DNA from: Dendronephthya gigantea
Lineage: Eukaryota; Cnidaria; Anthozoa; Malacalcyonacea; Nephtheidae
DNA length: 64,000 nucleotides
Reading direction: 5' to 3'
Assembly: GCF_004324835.1 (NCBI RefSeq)
Contig: NW_021163023.1
Coordinates: 3,100,001 to 3,164,000 of the forward strand
Below are positions 12,893 to 25,900 of this stretch, piece by piece. Made by a program: the position numbers and the translations under genes. Under the pieces are notes generated by a model. It saw only the letters and a program-made list of their open reading frames with translations, was not told the DNA's origin and did no database searches. How positions within the stretch are numbered: position 1 is the first letter of the stretch; every line of letters starts with the position of its first letter.

Positions 12893-13673
12893 TAAGAAGG
12901 CCTCTCTTTACGTGACGTACAGTTACTCCCCTCCTTCGGCAACCACCTTGAGGTGGTGGAGGGGCTTGTGTGCCTCAATGATCCTCAGTCTCCAGAGATT
13001 ATGACAGGAGCACCCAAGTCAGAGAGGTTGAGAGGCCAGACAAAGAGTAGCCGCAATAAATATTTAGCATTAAGTACAAAACCACTAGAGTGTACTTTCC
13101 TCCGGTTGCTCAGTTTCAATTTAGATTTTATTTACGTAAAAACGAACTTATATCATTGTAGTTTTTAGTATTAGTCCGTAGCACGGAATTTGTAGGGCGC
13201 TTAGATTTTGACATGAAGTCCTCAAAGATTGGACTAAGAATTGATTACAGACACTTATACATATGTATTAGTGCAATCAGAAAATACAATGTTTTCGGTG
13301 TTATTGTCTCTCTATTAATTAGTATTAATTAGGAATTAATTAACGTTATCTGAGCTTCTCTGTTCAAGAAAATAGACCCTTTTCCCCAAATTATTAGCTT
13401 ATGCGTGTGTTTCAATCAAAACAATGAGAACAGTTTACATACGAATTACACTTTGGCACACCAACATGGCCGCCATGAGTCCATGCCGCTTATAAGCTAT
13501 TTGTCATATGACCACCAAAAGATGCACATTTTAACGGTATATTTCAAAATTACAAACTCACGGACGTGGCGATAAATTATGCAATTGCATGCAATCATAA
13601 TGTGATTTTTAGTTTTATAAAAAGAAACGCAAGCGTCAAAGCCAATCGGCAAAACCTTTTATTAAAAAGAAAT

Positions 13674-16600
13674 TCAAGCGTCAAAGTCGGAATCACTGTC
13701 ATCACCATTTAGAATGTCGTCGACAACATCTGTCACAAGGTCCGAAGGGACTTCTTCACCATTCTCGCACCCAGTGCATTTACAAAGAGGCCCACATCGC
13801 ATGTTTCGAGAAAAACACGAACACAATCGGGTAGAGCATTTTGTCTTGCGACATGAGCAGTAAATTTGCTCAAGTAGCTCTGGGGGAGCTACGGCAACGG
13901 TCATCCACTGAACTGTTAGTTGGGATTCACCGTCAGAGGCACTCCAGCCATGGCCAATAGGACTTGGAGCATTTATCACCGCTTCCAATGATCTCCGTAG
14001 TATGGCAGCCTGGTAATTTGCCCTCTTTGTATGCTGGGTGACTTCATCCATGATCGGGGGTAGCCTGGAGTCCAAACAGAATTTTTCCATGAAAATTCTA
14101 AGTCGAACTTCTAGCAACGAAGGTAGAACACTCTGACGGTTGTACAGCTGGCAGAGAAACTGCTCTAGAACATCCATTTGAAGATTTGAAATAGACCATT
14201 CCTGTCCAAGCTTGGTAAAAGCGGAGATGTATGACGGGTTGCTGATCATAAGTTCATATGGGGTAACTTTTCCCTTTCCTTTCCAGCAGCTGACGCTGTC
14301 ACAACCAGTGAATGGATGTAATCCCAGCAGAGCTTCTGCCACCCCATCTTTTAAAGTGCTGACTACCGATTCGATATCCACTGTTCTCAACTTTGCTGCT
14401 GGACCGCGTTGAATAAACAGTTTACCAGGAAAAAGTTTATAGAGACCTATGCAAATGATAAGTACATCTGTGTCATCTGACTGGATCGTAACTTCTTTGT
14501 GTTGTTGAAAGGCGTGCAAAGCATGCAATCCCATCCTCGTGTCAGCTTCTTCGTGATCGGAAAACAAGGCATCTACGGATTCAACCGTCAAGACCGTTGC
14601 TGACGCCTTAAACTTGTGACACTGACAGGCATGGGCGAAGTACAACTCAACCCCTTGAAGAAAACTTGGATCGACTGTCTTCCAATGTTCAAAGAAAAAA
14701 ATTGATTAAGCTTTCCTTGTTTTTCCCCACCGAGAGGAATTTCTTGAATTGCTTTGGGGTCTTCTTTGAACCATGGTCAACATTTAAACGGATAACAGAA
14801 GCATCCTTTCCCTTTCGCCTCTCTCTCTCAGCACCCTTAATACTTGAATCTGGATATTGGTCAGTAACAAAATCGACCCTGGTGCAACGATGTCGAGTAG
14901 CTGTAGCTATCACACTCTTCAGTACTTCCGCGGATAATGCATCGAATGTGTTGGGAATGTTCTTCAGACGTTGAATTAGAGCCATGGCATCAATTATCCA
15001 CGCAGTAGAACGATTCGAATTGCTTACGTCTTCAACATTGCTCTCTAGGTGACGACCAATAGCAGACTTGTCAGTCTTGGCTAACGTTCCGTCATAGTTG
15101 GCAAGCGACAATGGTACTGGACACAAAGGATAAGAAAGCACGTACTTGAAGTCCAAGTTATTAAACTTCGCGACTATCAGAACTCGAGCAAGATCCCTCG
15201 CTGTGGTTTGTAACACCGCCTTTTCCGATTTTGCCTTAACCGTCTTACTCGTTAATGAGAACGTTTTTAGTTTGAGTGCTTTGATTGTGTTAAAAACATC
15301 CAGCTCCTTTTTCTTCAGACGTAGATCTATGTACTCAGCGCATTGTTCCTCTCCAGCAGTTTTGGCTCGTGCAATATCGTGTTTGACCTCCGGTGATGCA
15401 ATTGCGCCAGAAACAATGTTGACCAACTCGTCATCCTCGATGGAAACTGGGTTTGTCATTGCTTCTATGGTATTGATCACACTCTTTACAGCTTTCTCAT
15501 CCTTTAGCCTCCGTGTGATATCCATTTCCTTTCTCTGACGTGTACAATTACCGCGACCAGCCATACTCTCACATACAGATTGAATCTCTGCTCTATCAGA
15601 AAAACTTTTAATCCATCGGTGGACAGCAGATTTGTTAATTGAGAATCCAATAACACCGCCTTTAGTTTTGGAATTCTTATTTAGTGTCTGCTCGAGAGTT
15701 TGATCCATTGGAGTCTGACTGAATGGCTGAGACGTGCGTTGGGTTGCAAAATTTCCAGCAACCATTTGCTCATGAATATCTGGATTACTGGTTGGCAGGT
15801 TTAGCATTTCTAACCAGTATATTGGTAGGTAACGAGAATAGTGAACGCGGTCGTACGCAAATATCCAGGGTAACATGCGTCGAACCGAGCTGAGATGCAA
15901 GGACCAATCACCCACTCTGGAGATACAAATAGAAACAGAATTATATTTTGCAGCGTATAGTTTTGCAATCGGTTCGAACTACATGACTTGTATAATTAAA
16001 AAGGACTATTAATCAATAAAATGCATGAAAGAAAGCATGATTACTATTTAGTCCACTAACCTAGTTGCCCTTACGAATTCCAGTAGTATATCTACCATTT
16101 CAAGGAAACTTAACCAATAACCAAAGGTTGGATTTGACCCCCCTCTTTCACTGGTAAATTCATGTAACTTTCTCACGAAATTTTGGACATCATCACTCTT
16201 TACAAATTCAGTAAATGTTCCATTACTAAAAGCTGCCTTCATATCGTGTACTACATGTTCCAAACAATTTCTCTCATCAACGGACATGGAATCTAAAAAG
16301 GCAGTGATAACGAGACGGTATATTGCCTCATAGATGATTTTCATTGATCTGATACTACGGTTGTAGTGTTTTCCTGACAATACACCGTTGACAGATCCTT
16401 TTGCGATGATATTGCTTTCAATGAGAATATCGCGTAAACCACCGTCTTGAAATCGTTTGCCAATCACTCCGAGAAAGCTCATAATGACATGGAATTCACC
16501 AAGGCGTAGTACTATTCGACTCTGAAACATGCCTTTGGTCCAACGGATCCACTGTGCTTTAGCATAAACAGCTTCATCCATGACAACAACCATGGAATTT

Positions 16601-18083
16601 TGGTTCAGTTTGTCTGCTATGTCTATGCTTTGGGAGAGGACAGCGTTGACGACGCCAAGATCCGTGGGACTGCCATCAATAATTGGAAGATAGCCAATAC
16701 GACTTTTCTCAGGAACCTGCGTTGTGAGCTGTGTAAAAAATCCACTCCATGACGGTAAAGGTGTTTCTTCCTCTTCATCACAGCGAAATTTTGCTAGAAC
16801 GTAGCAAATGTTATCAAAACCAACAGGTCTACTCTCATCTATGTCAGTAACTTCAAATCTTGTAGACAGACTCAGCTTTTTCTTTAAGACGAATGGCTCT
16901 ATTTCTGTACTTGACACCTCTACTCGTTTCCCTCTTGACTTGGAAATTCCGTGACGATTTTCATCATCTAGTACAGAAGCTTCGGACATCCGTTGAATAA
17001 CTATACCAGTGGTGCAATGTGTTGTTCCTTTTCCACTCAGTGTTTCTTCGTTTATGTCATTGTTGTCAAATACACATGTCGTAAATGACCCACTAAAACC
17101 ACGTGGTATAACACTGCTTTGCTGTGCACGGTATCTGGCAAGATCTGAGTCGTAATCAATGACTGCCTTTGGGGATATACAATGCCCCAGTCCTGATACA
17201 ATGTCAATTAACTTTGAACTGCCCGTAAGATGTCGAATTGTAAGGCCAAGAATAAGATGCTTCGGTACGATTCTTCTTCCTTTGGACTTAAGGTAGATAA
17301 TGTCCTGACAGATGGACAAAATCTTTTGACGTTCGGTGTCGTTGTCAAGCTCTACCAATTTTTTTTCACTAGCAGAAACTGGTTCACAGCATACACCAGT
17401 TATCCAAGCCAAGAAATTGAACAGTTCAATTGGCACAATTTTTTGTGCAGCATCTTCTGTGAGATCGGAAGCTAACGGGGGGTTTGGAACATTTAATCGT
17501 GGAGACATCTCAATAGCTTTCTTCACAATTTGGGACGAGAGGAATAATTGTCGCTGGTCGTTGGGTTCTAAATTTCCCATAGCACGTACTTCATCTTCGT
17601 CACTAGATTCCTCTGTCGATTCAGGGGCAACAAACATAGTATTTTGTTCACAACTGCAAACCAGCTCACAGTTTGCAATTTCTTTGACTTTGATATAAAC
17701 CAAAGATGGGAATGATTTCTTCAACTTCCGCTTCAAGTTCCAATTTGACAAATAAGATGCATCTGTGTCTGGCTGCAAATATCTGCTGTAAATTTCTGCC
17801 AATTTCGAGATCTTTATTATTTCACCACCACCAATAATACGTTCTTGAATGATTTCACTACAGAATTTCAAATAAGCATCTCCAGTTGATATTTTGGATT
17901 CTACTGGAATATATGTGAACGTTCGAAAGCAGGAATGGTGATACTGGGCTTCCTTTGCTATTAAATCTTCCCCTTCAACAATAAGCAGCACATTCTCATC
18001 CTGTTTCTTCTGAGCAGCAACTTTGACAGCATTTTCTGCACTTGGGGACATGCACTTGGTCAATGGTTCTGGCTTATAAGCCC
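13674..18083 (-). CDS. Academ-like transposase (main exons), with FEN/XPG-like nuclease and Cys-rich C-terminus
   Basis: Two large exons: about 18083-16061 and 15916-13674, joined by a 144-bp GT-AG intron. The first contains HHSCFRTFTYIP (zinc ligand-like) and the probable catalytic core region, with IIDGSPTDLGVVNAVL, VVVMDEAVYAKAQW and LRLGEFHVIMSFLGVIGKRF; acidic residues there are candidates for the DDE triad. The second begins RMLPWIFAYDRVHYSRYLP and holds a PIN/FEN-like nuclease block: EADTRMGLHAL, DDTDVLIICIG and HPFTGCDSVSCWKGKGK mirror the EAEA, DxD and GCD..GIG motifs of FEN1/XPG. The end carries a clustered Cys motif, CSCRKTKCSTRLCSC. A single frame change at a seven-base A/T homopolymer (14695-14701) splits the second exon; otherwise it is open for over 1,400 codons in total, so the copy is young or recently active. 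Confidence 0.8.
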
Positions 18084-18996
18084 CTAAGACAAAAGTAACT
18101 ATTGAACAGATGACAGAAGCAATGCTCAGTGGATATGACAGAAACAATGGCATAACTATAGGACGCATATTTAACATTCTCTCAGAAAATTTAGGAATCA
18201 CGCTAGCTGATCATGCCCATATGACCATGCCTATATGTTGACAAATGGGCATTAGACAAACATGTACAATGGACATATAGTGCAGCAATAAAATGTTCTA
18301 ATTAGGAAAAAATTATAATGTACATCAGTGAAAAAAAGTTTATTCAAATAGACAATAAAAGTTTTTTATTTGTTTTTTTAATAGACAATAAAAGTACAGC
18401 AAATAACAATTGCTTTTCAGACTTTATAATAATACCTATAATACCTGTTCTACTATCTTTTTTGTATTTTTCCTTTTGGCAGATAATGCATTTTTTTCCA
18501 AATAATGGCACTGTTCCTTTAACAATCTGGCTTGTGGTATCTTGACTTAGTCTTGTCTTCTTTCTGAAATACCAGAGCCTTTTTTAAGAATTTAAAGTGG
18601 GGCATGAAGGGGCTGCAAGGAAAGGAAACCCAGCATCAGGTGGTGAACATGGGAAGCCTTAACTGACACTGGGATTTCCAGAATTGAACCCCAGAATTGA
18701 ACCTTGTTGCTGTGGTTTCCTACATATAATTCCCATCTTTAATTAATTCCCATCTAAATACATTGAATGAAGATTTGTAGTTGTATGTCCCACATGAGTT
18801 GTAATTGTATGTAATTTAGTCATAAAATTATAGAGACCAACTTGGCAATAGTTTTGCTATGCAGAAAAATGAGAAAATATTAAATTCGCAAACAATTTAA
18901 TTACCGTGTATGGATCAATTGCTTAATTATTATTTTAGTATATACAGAAAAAGCATTGCATTATATAATATTCAGCTGGTAACAATTGAGAAATAC

Positions 18997-19235
18997 CTGG
19001 GAATACTTTCATTACTTTCATCGACAAACTGACTACTTCTCTTCTTTGAGGATTTTAGATTTTTCTTATTTGTGAAAAGCTGGTAGCACTTCCTGTGGTA
19101 ACCACACGATGCAGGAAATACTTGTTCACCCCCCAAAATTTCATTAAGCAGCTTAGATGCAATATCACCATATGATCGTCCATATTCGTCTTGTGTTTTC
19201 ATCCATTCTTGGGCATAATATAGAATAGTTTCGCC
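18997..19235 (-). CDS. N-terminal exon of the Academ-like transposase
   Basis: Minus-strand reading gives ILYYAQEWMKTQDEYG, then GGEQVFPASCGYHRKCYQLF and ends at a CCCAG/GTATTT donor at 18997. The C..HRKCY..F pattern matches the zinc-finger-like start of this transposase family (compare HHSCFRTF in the next exon). A long intron would join it to the exon starting near 18083; the phase there only works if a GGGG run at 18081 is one base off, so the join is provisional. The true start codon is not certain: an ATG-led frame (MKRNKSCSSKYE) lies just upstream in another frame. Confidence 0.55.
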
Positions 19236-19642
19236 GGATTTCGTACTTACTTGAACAACTCTTGTTTCGTTTCATCACTACCTTTGTCCGAATGTACACA
19301 GCACTCCATATTTTTTTAAATAAAAGCACATTGCAAAAAGCATATTGTATTATTGTTCGCCATGTTGTCATTGTTTTCATTGTTGTGTCCAGTGGTTGTG
19401 TCCGCCGAATTACCGGAATTATTTTGCGAGATTATTTTTTTGCGGGAATTAAATGTCGAGAGCGAGTGAAAAACGTTTGTAGAATATTTGTCTTTTTTTG
19501 GTGTTTAGCGATGCGTTGCGATAGAAAACATTGTGGATTACGAAAAATAACTATTTAAACGTGATATATTAAAACAGTTTTCATAATCCGAACGAGTGAG
19601 GACTTCAATAAGCGCGTACGGATTCCGTGCTACGGACTATAT

Positions 19643-21495
19643 GTTTGGATTAACTTCAAGCACATGTAAGTGTTAAATTATTTACGATCTTTTTCTATCC
19701 TATAGTAACAGTACTCAAATGTATATATATCTTTGAGACTTTAAGTGTAATCCTTCATGTTAGTTTTTATATAGCCCGGCGAAATAAAAAGTTACTCACT
19801 GGATTTCCTAAATTAGTATCATGCCTTTATTCAGGTAACACTATTAAATGAATTTTTTGATATTCAATAACGGCTGAAAATGGATGCGTGAGGATTAACT
19901 GATCAAACACAACATAATAACATATTTGTATGGCTCGTTCAGCAATCAATTTGTCTGACAGCCAGTTTCATTAACTGTGGTTCTACCAAGACGTTTAACT
20001 GGTGACCTTTTGGTAGCATGGATGTACGGGGCAATAATTGGAGATACTTTTACAATACTATCATCCCAGACTATGACAGGTGTGTTTCATGATCTTTTCT
20101 TCTTCAACATAACAGAATTGGCATGTGTTAATTTGTATTTACGTATTTATAGGGTTGCCTAGCAACGGATTTTGACGAAAATCAATACCGGTTGCAGAGA
20201 AGCTCAAGGTTCGCATCAATTTTATTGGCACAAAACTTCGCTTTTTGGACCAGTACAGACTCGAACAAGTCTAGACAAGGTTGGTAGCGTTTAATATTTA
20301 ACCTAACGAGGAACCTTGAAGTGAAATAGAAAAAAGAAATAGTGGACGGTTGCGAGAATTTAAAATTTTCCCACTTTGAAAACTGGCATATTTAATAAAT
20401 GCACACCCTGCTTTGTTTGATCGGGATAATAGATCAACATTTTAATATAATTTTAAGTGGGCAACCAACAATATAACATTTATATGCTTAGTAAAACCTT
20501 TAAGTCGAATACCCTTTGCTTCTGGAGCTGCGCGCCGAAGTCTATTTTTCGTGCAAACGGCAAATATTTGTTAGCGATTAAGTCGGGTACTTACGATATC
20601 GTGTTACTGTTGTGTACGATATTTCTGTTTTACAGCCGTTTTAGACGTAAAATGTGCAATAAGGGAATGCGTTTTCTTAAAGCAATGTGCACCCTTTGAG
20701 TTTCTTTATTCCCGCGTTTAAAAAATCCTGTTAAAAACGCTCTTCTAACGGTTAAAAAACCTAATGAGTTCAACGTCTGCACAGATGTTTCAAACTGTAG
20801 GTACCTGTCTGGCCAAAAAATGCTCTGCTCAGTGCTCACAGTCGGTGAAGAAACAAGTTCACTATTTAACTAATTGCCTGAAATTTGCCGTAGATTTTTA
20901 CAAAGACAATTTTGTATTTTGTAATGCATTTTCACTAACTCGGTAGCGGGTACCCATAGGCCATAGGCCATACAATATTCACATTTCGTTCATGCCCGAA
21001 CCGGTATTATTGACAGTGGCAAACGTCTTATAATCCTATTTTTTATCTTCCGTTAAAAAAGGCAAGTAAATGGCGTACAAATCAGAGGATCTCTAGGTTC
21101 AATAGAATGGCTGTCTGATAGTTTTGTTTGATAAATGAAATTATAGAGTGTTACTATTATACCTTGTCCTTGGACGCAATTAAACGCATTTGCTCGCATT
21201 GTGAAGAAAAGTGTAACGTTTATGATGAGACTACGAAACTGATGAAATTGTATCGATTCTGGCCGCCTGTTTAATAGAAATTTCAAAGTATTTAATTGGT
21301 TTGTCCCGGCTCAGCGCCTGGCAACTAAAATTTTTTTTGAATACTGTTTTCTTTTCACATTAATATTCAATTTGCATTTTATTTGTTCAAAGTTTAAAGT
21401 TTCCATGCTTACAAAACATTTCAACATAGTCAACATACTCTGTTAAACGAAGTTGTCTTCTCTTTATGACACTGTTACAGTTTATTTGAACGACA
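19643..21495. other. Intergenic region between the Academ element and PLAC8 copy 2
   Basis: No gene recognised. Contains one perfect RFX X-box-like palindrome at 20154-20166. The remainder is AT-rich with no clear repeat. Confidence 0.4.
20154..20166. promoter_or_regulatory. X-box-like RFX motif
   Basis: GTTGCCTAGCAAC fits the RFX consensus of two inverted half-sites (GTTGCC and GGCAAC/AGCAAC) with a one-base spacer. No ciliary gene is recognised within 1 kb, so functional relevance is uncertain. Confidence 0.3.
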
Positions 21496-22259
21496 ATGGC
21501 AACTCAAGTTACAACAGTGGTAACAAGCCAGCCTGGTGCTGCTCCACGCGATTGGTCGTCAGGTGTTTTCGGATGTTTTGAAGATATCAAGTCATGTAAG
21601 TTAGATGAACTCCCATAGGCATAGCCTAGGAAACTTCATAGCTAGTTCAGATTGTAAGCTTAAAATTTGTCGCCTGTGGAAACAGTGAGGTGTAAAAGAC
21701 GCTCTTGACGAAAATGAATTAATGTCGTTTTAGGTTTGTTTGGCTGGTGTTGTCCATGTTGTTTTATGATAAGTCTTTCACAACGTATGGGTGAAGGATG
21801 CTGTTTCCCGCTGTGTTGCCCTGGAGCACTGCTGGCGATGCGAGTCAAATTGAGGACTGAAAACGGCATTCAGGTTTGTCTCTTCTTCAATATCATCATC
21901 TTCAGTTTTAATCACTGTTGTATAAAATTCTTTACTACGTTTTTAAAGCTAAATACTGTTACTAGCTAGACAAAGAGTTAATTACCTTTTCATACGACCT
22001 CCGGCTCTGAACAGTATTAGACTCGAAAGTTGAATGAAAATATTTAACTTTCTACCTCATGGAATCATTTGAAAGAATTTCATTTCCGTAACAATTCCGT
22101 TTCGCAAGTTTACAAAACACTTTTCAATCATAGCTGAAATATTTTACTTTTGTGAATTATTTTCAGGGTACGCTCTGCAATGATGCTTTGTGTGTCAGCT
22201 GTTGCTCTCCATGTGTCTCTTGCCAAATGGCTCGCGAACTCACAGCTGTTGGACGCTAA
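21496..22259 (+). CDS. PLAC8/cornifelin-family Cys-rich protein, copy 2
   Basis: Three exons, 21496-21595, 21734-21873 and 22167-22259, give a protein of about 110 residues. It aligns end to end with the gene at 5258: MATQVTTVVTSQPGAAPRDW, then CFEDIKSCLFGWCCPCC, EGCCFPLCCPGALLAMRVKL and CCSPCVSCQMARELTAVGR. Exon 2 is exactly the same length (140 bp) and exon 3 also (93 bp), and phases match, so the pair arose by tandem duplication. The N-terminus is the most diverged part. Function as for the family: a small Cys-rich, probably membrane-associated protein. An AATAAA signal lies near 22486. The reading frame is intact. Confidence 0.92.
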
Positions 22260-22912
22260 AAGCCCTGTAATCCTTGTTATTTTATACATGTCATGAAACA
22301 ACGTTATATAATATACATTATACTCTTCATAAACCTGTTTTAGTAATATCGTTTGAAATTTCCGTGTCTTTATTCTTAAGCATGTATTTAAGCACGCGGT
22401 TCTCTAAAACTGCACTTATGTTTTTCGTGAAATATTTCGTCATATGGATATACTTTATCAGCTTTTTGTGTGTATAACGGGGAGAATAAATAAAAAGTAA
22501 CAATCACAAACAATGGTGATTCTAGACGTTGTGTATCAATATTAATATTAAAGAGGGGGCGTATTGAGGAGGGTAGGGTCTTTTTAGAGGGAGTTATTTG
22601 GTATCTTACACCTGTATAGGGAACAACTGTGGGCTGTGGGGGAACTGAGGAGGGCAAGGGCAAACGATGGATTAGTTGGGGGCTGGGATAAGATGTACCA
22701 GAGTCTGGTAACTGATGCTATGGGCGACAGGTCACACCCCTCACGAAAAAGCATGCTTCGTATCATCGTTGACTTGCTTTTTATAAATAGTTGACAAACT
22801 TGATTGTAATATCTCGTTTATATTATTATTGCACGTTTGAAACTCTCCCAGGCTGCTTCTTCTTCCTCTTCGTTTCCAGGTCTCCAGCGCTCCCAGTTCG
22901 GTCAAATTCAAG
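22260..22912. other. Intergenic, 3' UTR of PLAC8 copy 2 and 5' region of SNX14
   Basis: The left part likely contains the 3' UTR (polyadenylation hexamer near 22486). The G-rich strand at 22550-22740 has no coding signal. The last 100 bp are GC-richer (TCTTCCTCTTCGTTTCCAGG) and probably hold the SNX14 promoter and 5' UTR. Confidence 0.4.
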
Positions 22913-25900
22913 ATGGCGGAGAATGTGGAATTCCGCTTTTCAGCCAGTAGGCAAAACAAAGAGAAAGAAGAAATAGTTCGCGAGGTTTTAGGCATACAGC
23001 CTGTAATTATTGGATCTTTCTTCACGCTGTTGATCCTCAGCTGCCTGTTGTTCAGGTAGGTTTGAAATGTTTCTCAACAATTTAATAGTCTTGTTAGTGT
23101 TTTGAACTTTTGAAGTTTTGGTTTACTAGTGTTACCCGTCATGTATCAATAGAAATTTTGCACTTTTTGCTTGTTCAAGTTGTACATAGTCTGGTGGAAA
23201 AGTACGGGCTATTGTAGAAACTGTACAAACCTACTAATGATGTACAAAGATCCATTCTTCTGTGTATTATATTTTTAATATTTGATAATGATACCTAATG
23301 AAGACTGAACAGTTGAAAGTAAATATTATAAAAAAAAATAATTGAAAATGAAATGAATTTAAACCAACCATCCTTGAACAACCATTCCTTGTGATTTTAA
23401 TGAAGAATGGAGGTTGATATTTATTTAATGATGCATGATGTATCGTTGAATTTTGTTAGGCATTTCAGTCTCTTAACATGCTTATGGGCAGTTCTAGTGG
23501 GAAGTATTGTCGCATATGTTGTTATATGGTAAGCATCTGCATAAACATATTTACCTGGTACAACCAGGAACATGCCTATAATCGCCTTAGATTTTTTCAT
23601 GTTAAAGGCAATACCCCCACCCCCTAATATTTAATAAAGTGTCTGCCACTGACTGAATGAATTGAAAGTCATTCTATTAGAATAGTTTTCTCTTTCACTG
23701 TTCGAGGGTTCATACATCATTTAACTTTTTATTTTAGCCATGTTCCACTATTTCCCAGCCTCTTGTTTTTGTACAAACCTCGTAAAAAGGTAGGGTAAAG
23801 TAATTGTCATTATTTTATCTTATCTGACAGATTTTCTCACAATCAAATTCATGATTATAACTTGCATAATCTCTCTCTTTTTCTGTTAGCCTGGTGATAA
23901 CCAGAGTACAGCATTAAATATTTGTTCTGTATGTCAAATGTTGAAATGCCAAAGACACAGGTAAAAAATATCAGAAATAAATTGCATTTTGTGTTGAAAG
24001 AACATTATCTCATTTTGATATATACCACCCATTTTATTGTTTCAGGTCAGAAATATCAAATGTAGACTTAGAGGTGGGCTCTTTTTGAATCACAGAATGT
24101 CAAGGAACTTCTGCATTATTTTGCCTGTGGTCTCCAGAGTGTGTTTTGTTGCAGCTATATAATGGTATTTAGTACCAATGCTGTTCTCTGGCCACTATCT
24201 GGTAAATGGATACAGAATATTTAGTAATTCTGGTGTATAATGTTAGGTTTATATTTATTTTGTAGCCTTGGAGAAATCTTACCTTGAATAAAGCAATTGA
24301 TACTGCCATTGAAGAGGTAGGGATTTTGAAACAAAACACTCTGTAATAAAGTGTTGAGACCAAATAAATTTTGGTTCATTGTATATTATTAGTTCATTTT
24401 CATATTTTTTTAGTTTTTAGATCTACTTTTAGAAAATTATGTCTACCATTGGTACAGGTAAGATGTTGCTTTATAACTTTATGATTAATAAACTGTGTTC
24501 ACTGTGGAGCTTTTATTGCAGGGAAAAAATGAGTTCTGATGAAAGATTTGTAGATGAACTTAGAACTACCTTAAGATTCATATTTGCAGTGATATATCGA
24601 AGATTAAAAAAGGCAAGTTATCCTGAAATACTAAGCATTTTACAATCATGAGGACATTTCATCCAATATTCTCTTTGTGATGTTTCAGATTGATCCCCAA
24701 CTCTGGTGCTGGATAAGCTAATCAAGAATGCTTTACAACATTTGGATTCATATCTTAAAGTTAGAAGGAAATTAAGGGAAAGTAAGTTCAGTCAAGTGGA
24801 CTTAGCTATGATTTTAAATATCACCCTGGAAACATGATATACCATTGTCTTAAAGCTAATATTTTTTAAATTGTGTTTCAGACCCTGACAGTGATTTTAG
24901 AGACACATCATCTTTAGTTTTAGAAGAATTAGGAGAGGATATGCACATAGCTTTGCACAGTAGATCAAGTGAATTACAGTATCAGAGACAATTGGTGGAG
25001 TCGTTGCTACCATTTTTACTTCCTTCACCTGCCATGGGCTCCAGGTAAATATCCCTTTTCAACAGTCTCTTTGGTCAAAACTATAAATCTTCTGTTTTTT
25101 TAACCATTTTCTACTTTATTTGTCCATGTTACTTGATTGTGTGGCATTTTTTGCAGAAGTACTTGTGGGCTGTTTCGAGAGCTGTTGGTGTATGCTGTTT
25201 TCACAACTGGGATAGATACCCTTGTTGAACCGGTTTGTAAATCATCTCATTTTTTCTCAACACATGTTTCTCTTAGGAATTTTTCAGGTATTTTGACTGT
25301 AGGAAACATGACTGCTTCCTAGCTCTAATAAAGTTCATTGTTTTCTTTTTTGTAGGATTTTGTAAATCAGATTCTACTTGTCATACTAGATGAAGAATCT
25401 GTAAGTAGCATTGTCCTGGCTGTTCTCATCTTTATACAGTCCTATTGTATTGTTTGAATTCTATTTTTTTTGTTTTCTAGATGGAAGAACCTTTAGACCC
25501 ACAAACAGATGAAGTGGAAGCATTGGCAGAATTTGCAAAGCCAAGAGGAAGAACACCTTTTCATGTATGAATTAATAAAACTCTTTTACAAGTAATCCCA
25601 CATCATGGTCATATTTCCTGTTCTAAATGACTCTTCAATGTTTTTCTTCCAGGCACTTCATTCAACAATGCCACAAATTATCAATACTCCGTCTGTTTTA
25701 TTTCGTTTTATAAAATTCATGAAAACTCAAGCATCATTGAATATTTTACAATTTTGTCTAACATTAGGTGAGTGAAATTCTTGATCCAGTTTTGACTTGT
25801 ATATGTAAAATATTGGATGTTTAAACAAGGTGTGGTTTTTTATGGTACTTTTTTTTCAGATGATTTTAACAAACGCAGCCTTGTTCCGGATTTAACTGAA

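Larger units (their letters stand above)
13172..19639 (-). mobile_element. Academ-like DNA transposon, near-complete, with XPG-type nuclease domain
   Basis: The ends are inverted repeats beginning TAGTCCGTAGCACGGAAT; similarity continues over about 32 bp (GCGCTTA shared) and more weakly beyond (GAAGTCCTCA). The 3-bp direct repeat TAT flanks the element (13169-13171 and 19640-19642). One large minus-strand transposase gene fills most of it. Academ elements are known for 3-4 bp target duplications, very long transposases, Cys-rich zinc modules and, in one lineage, an XPG-like nuclease; all fit here. The superfamily call is from memory of these traits, not a search. It lies between the TRAF gene and the second PLAC8 gene. 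Confidence 0.82.

Noticed and set aside
16048-18201. Start of the Academ exon at the ATG 18201
   Set aside because: The first 35-40 codons are hydrophobic and unlike the family; a TTAG acceptor near 18083 gives a better exon start.
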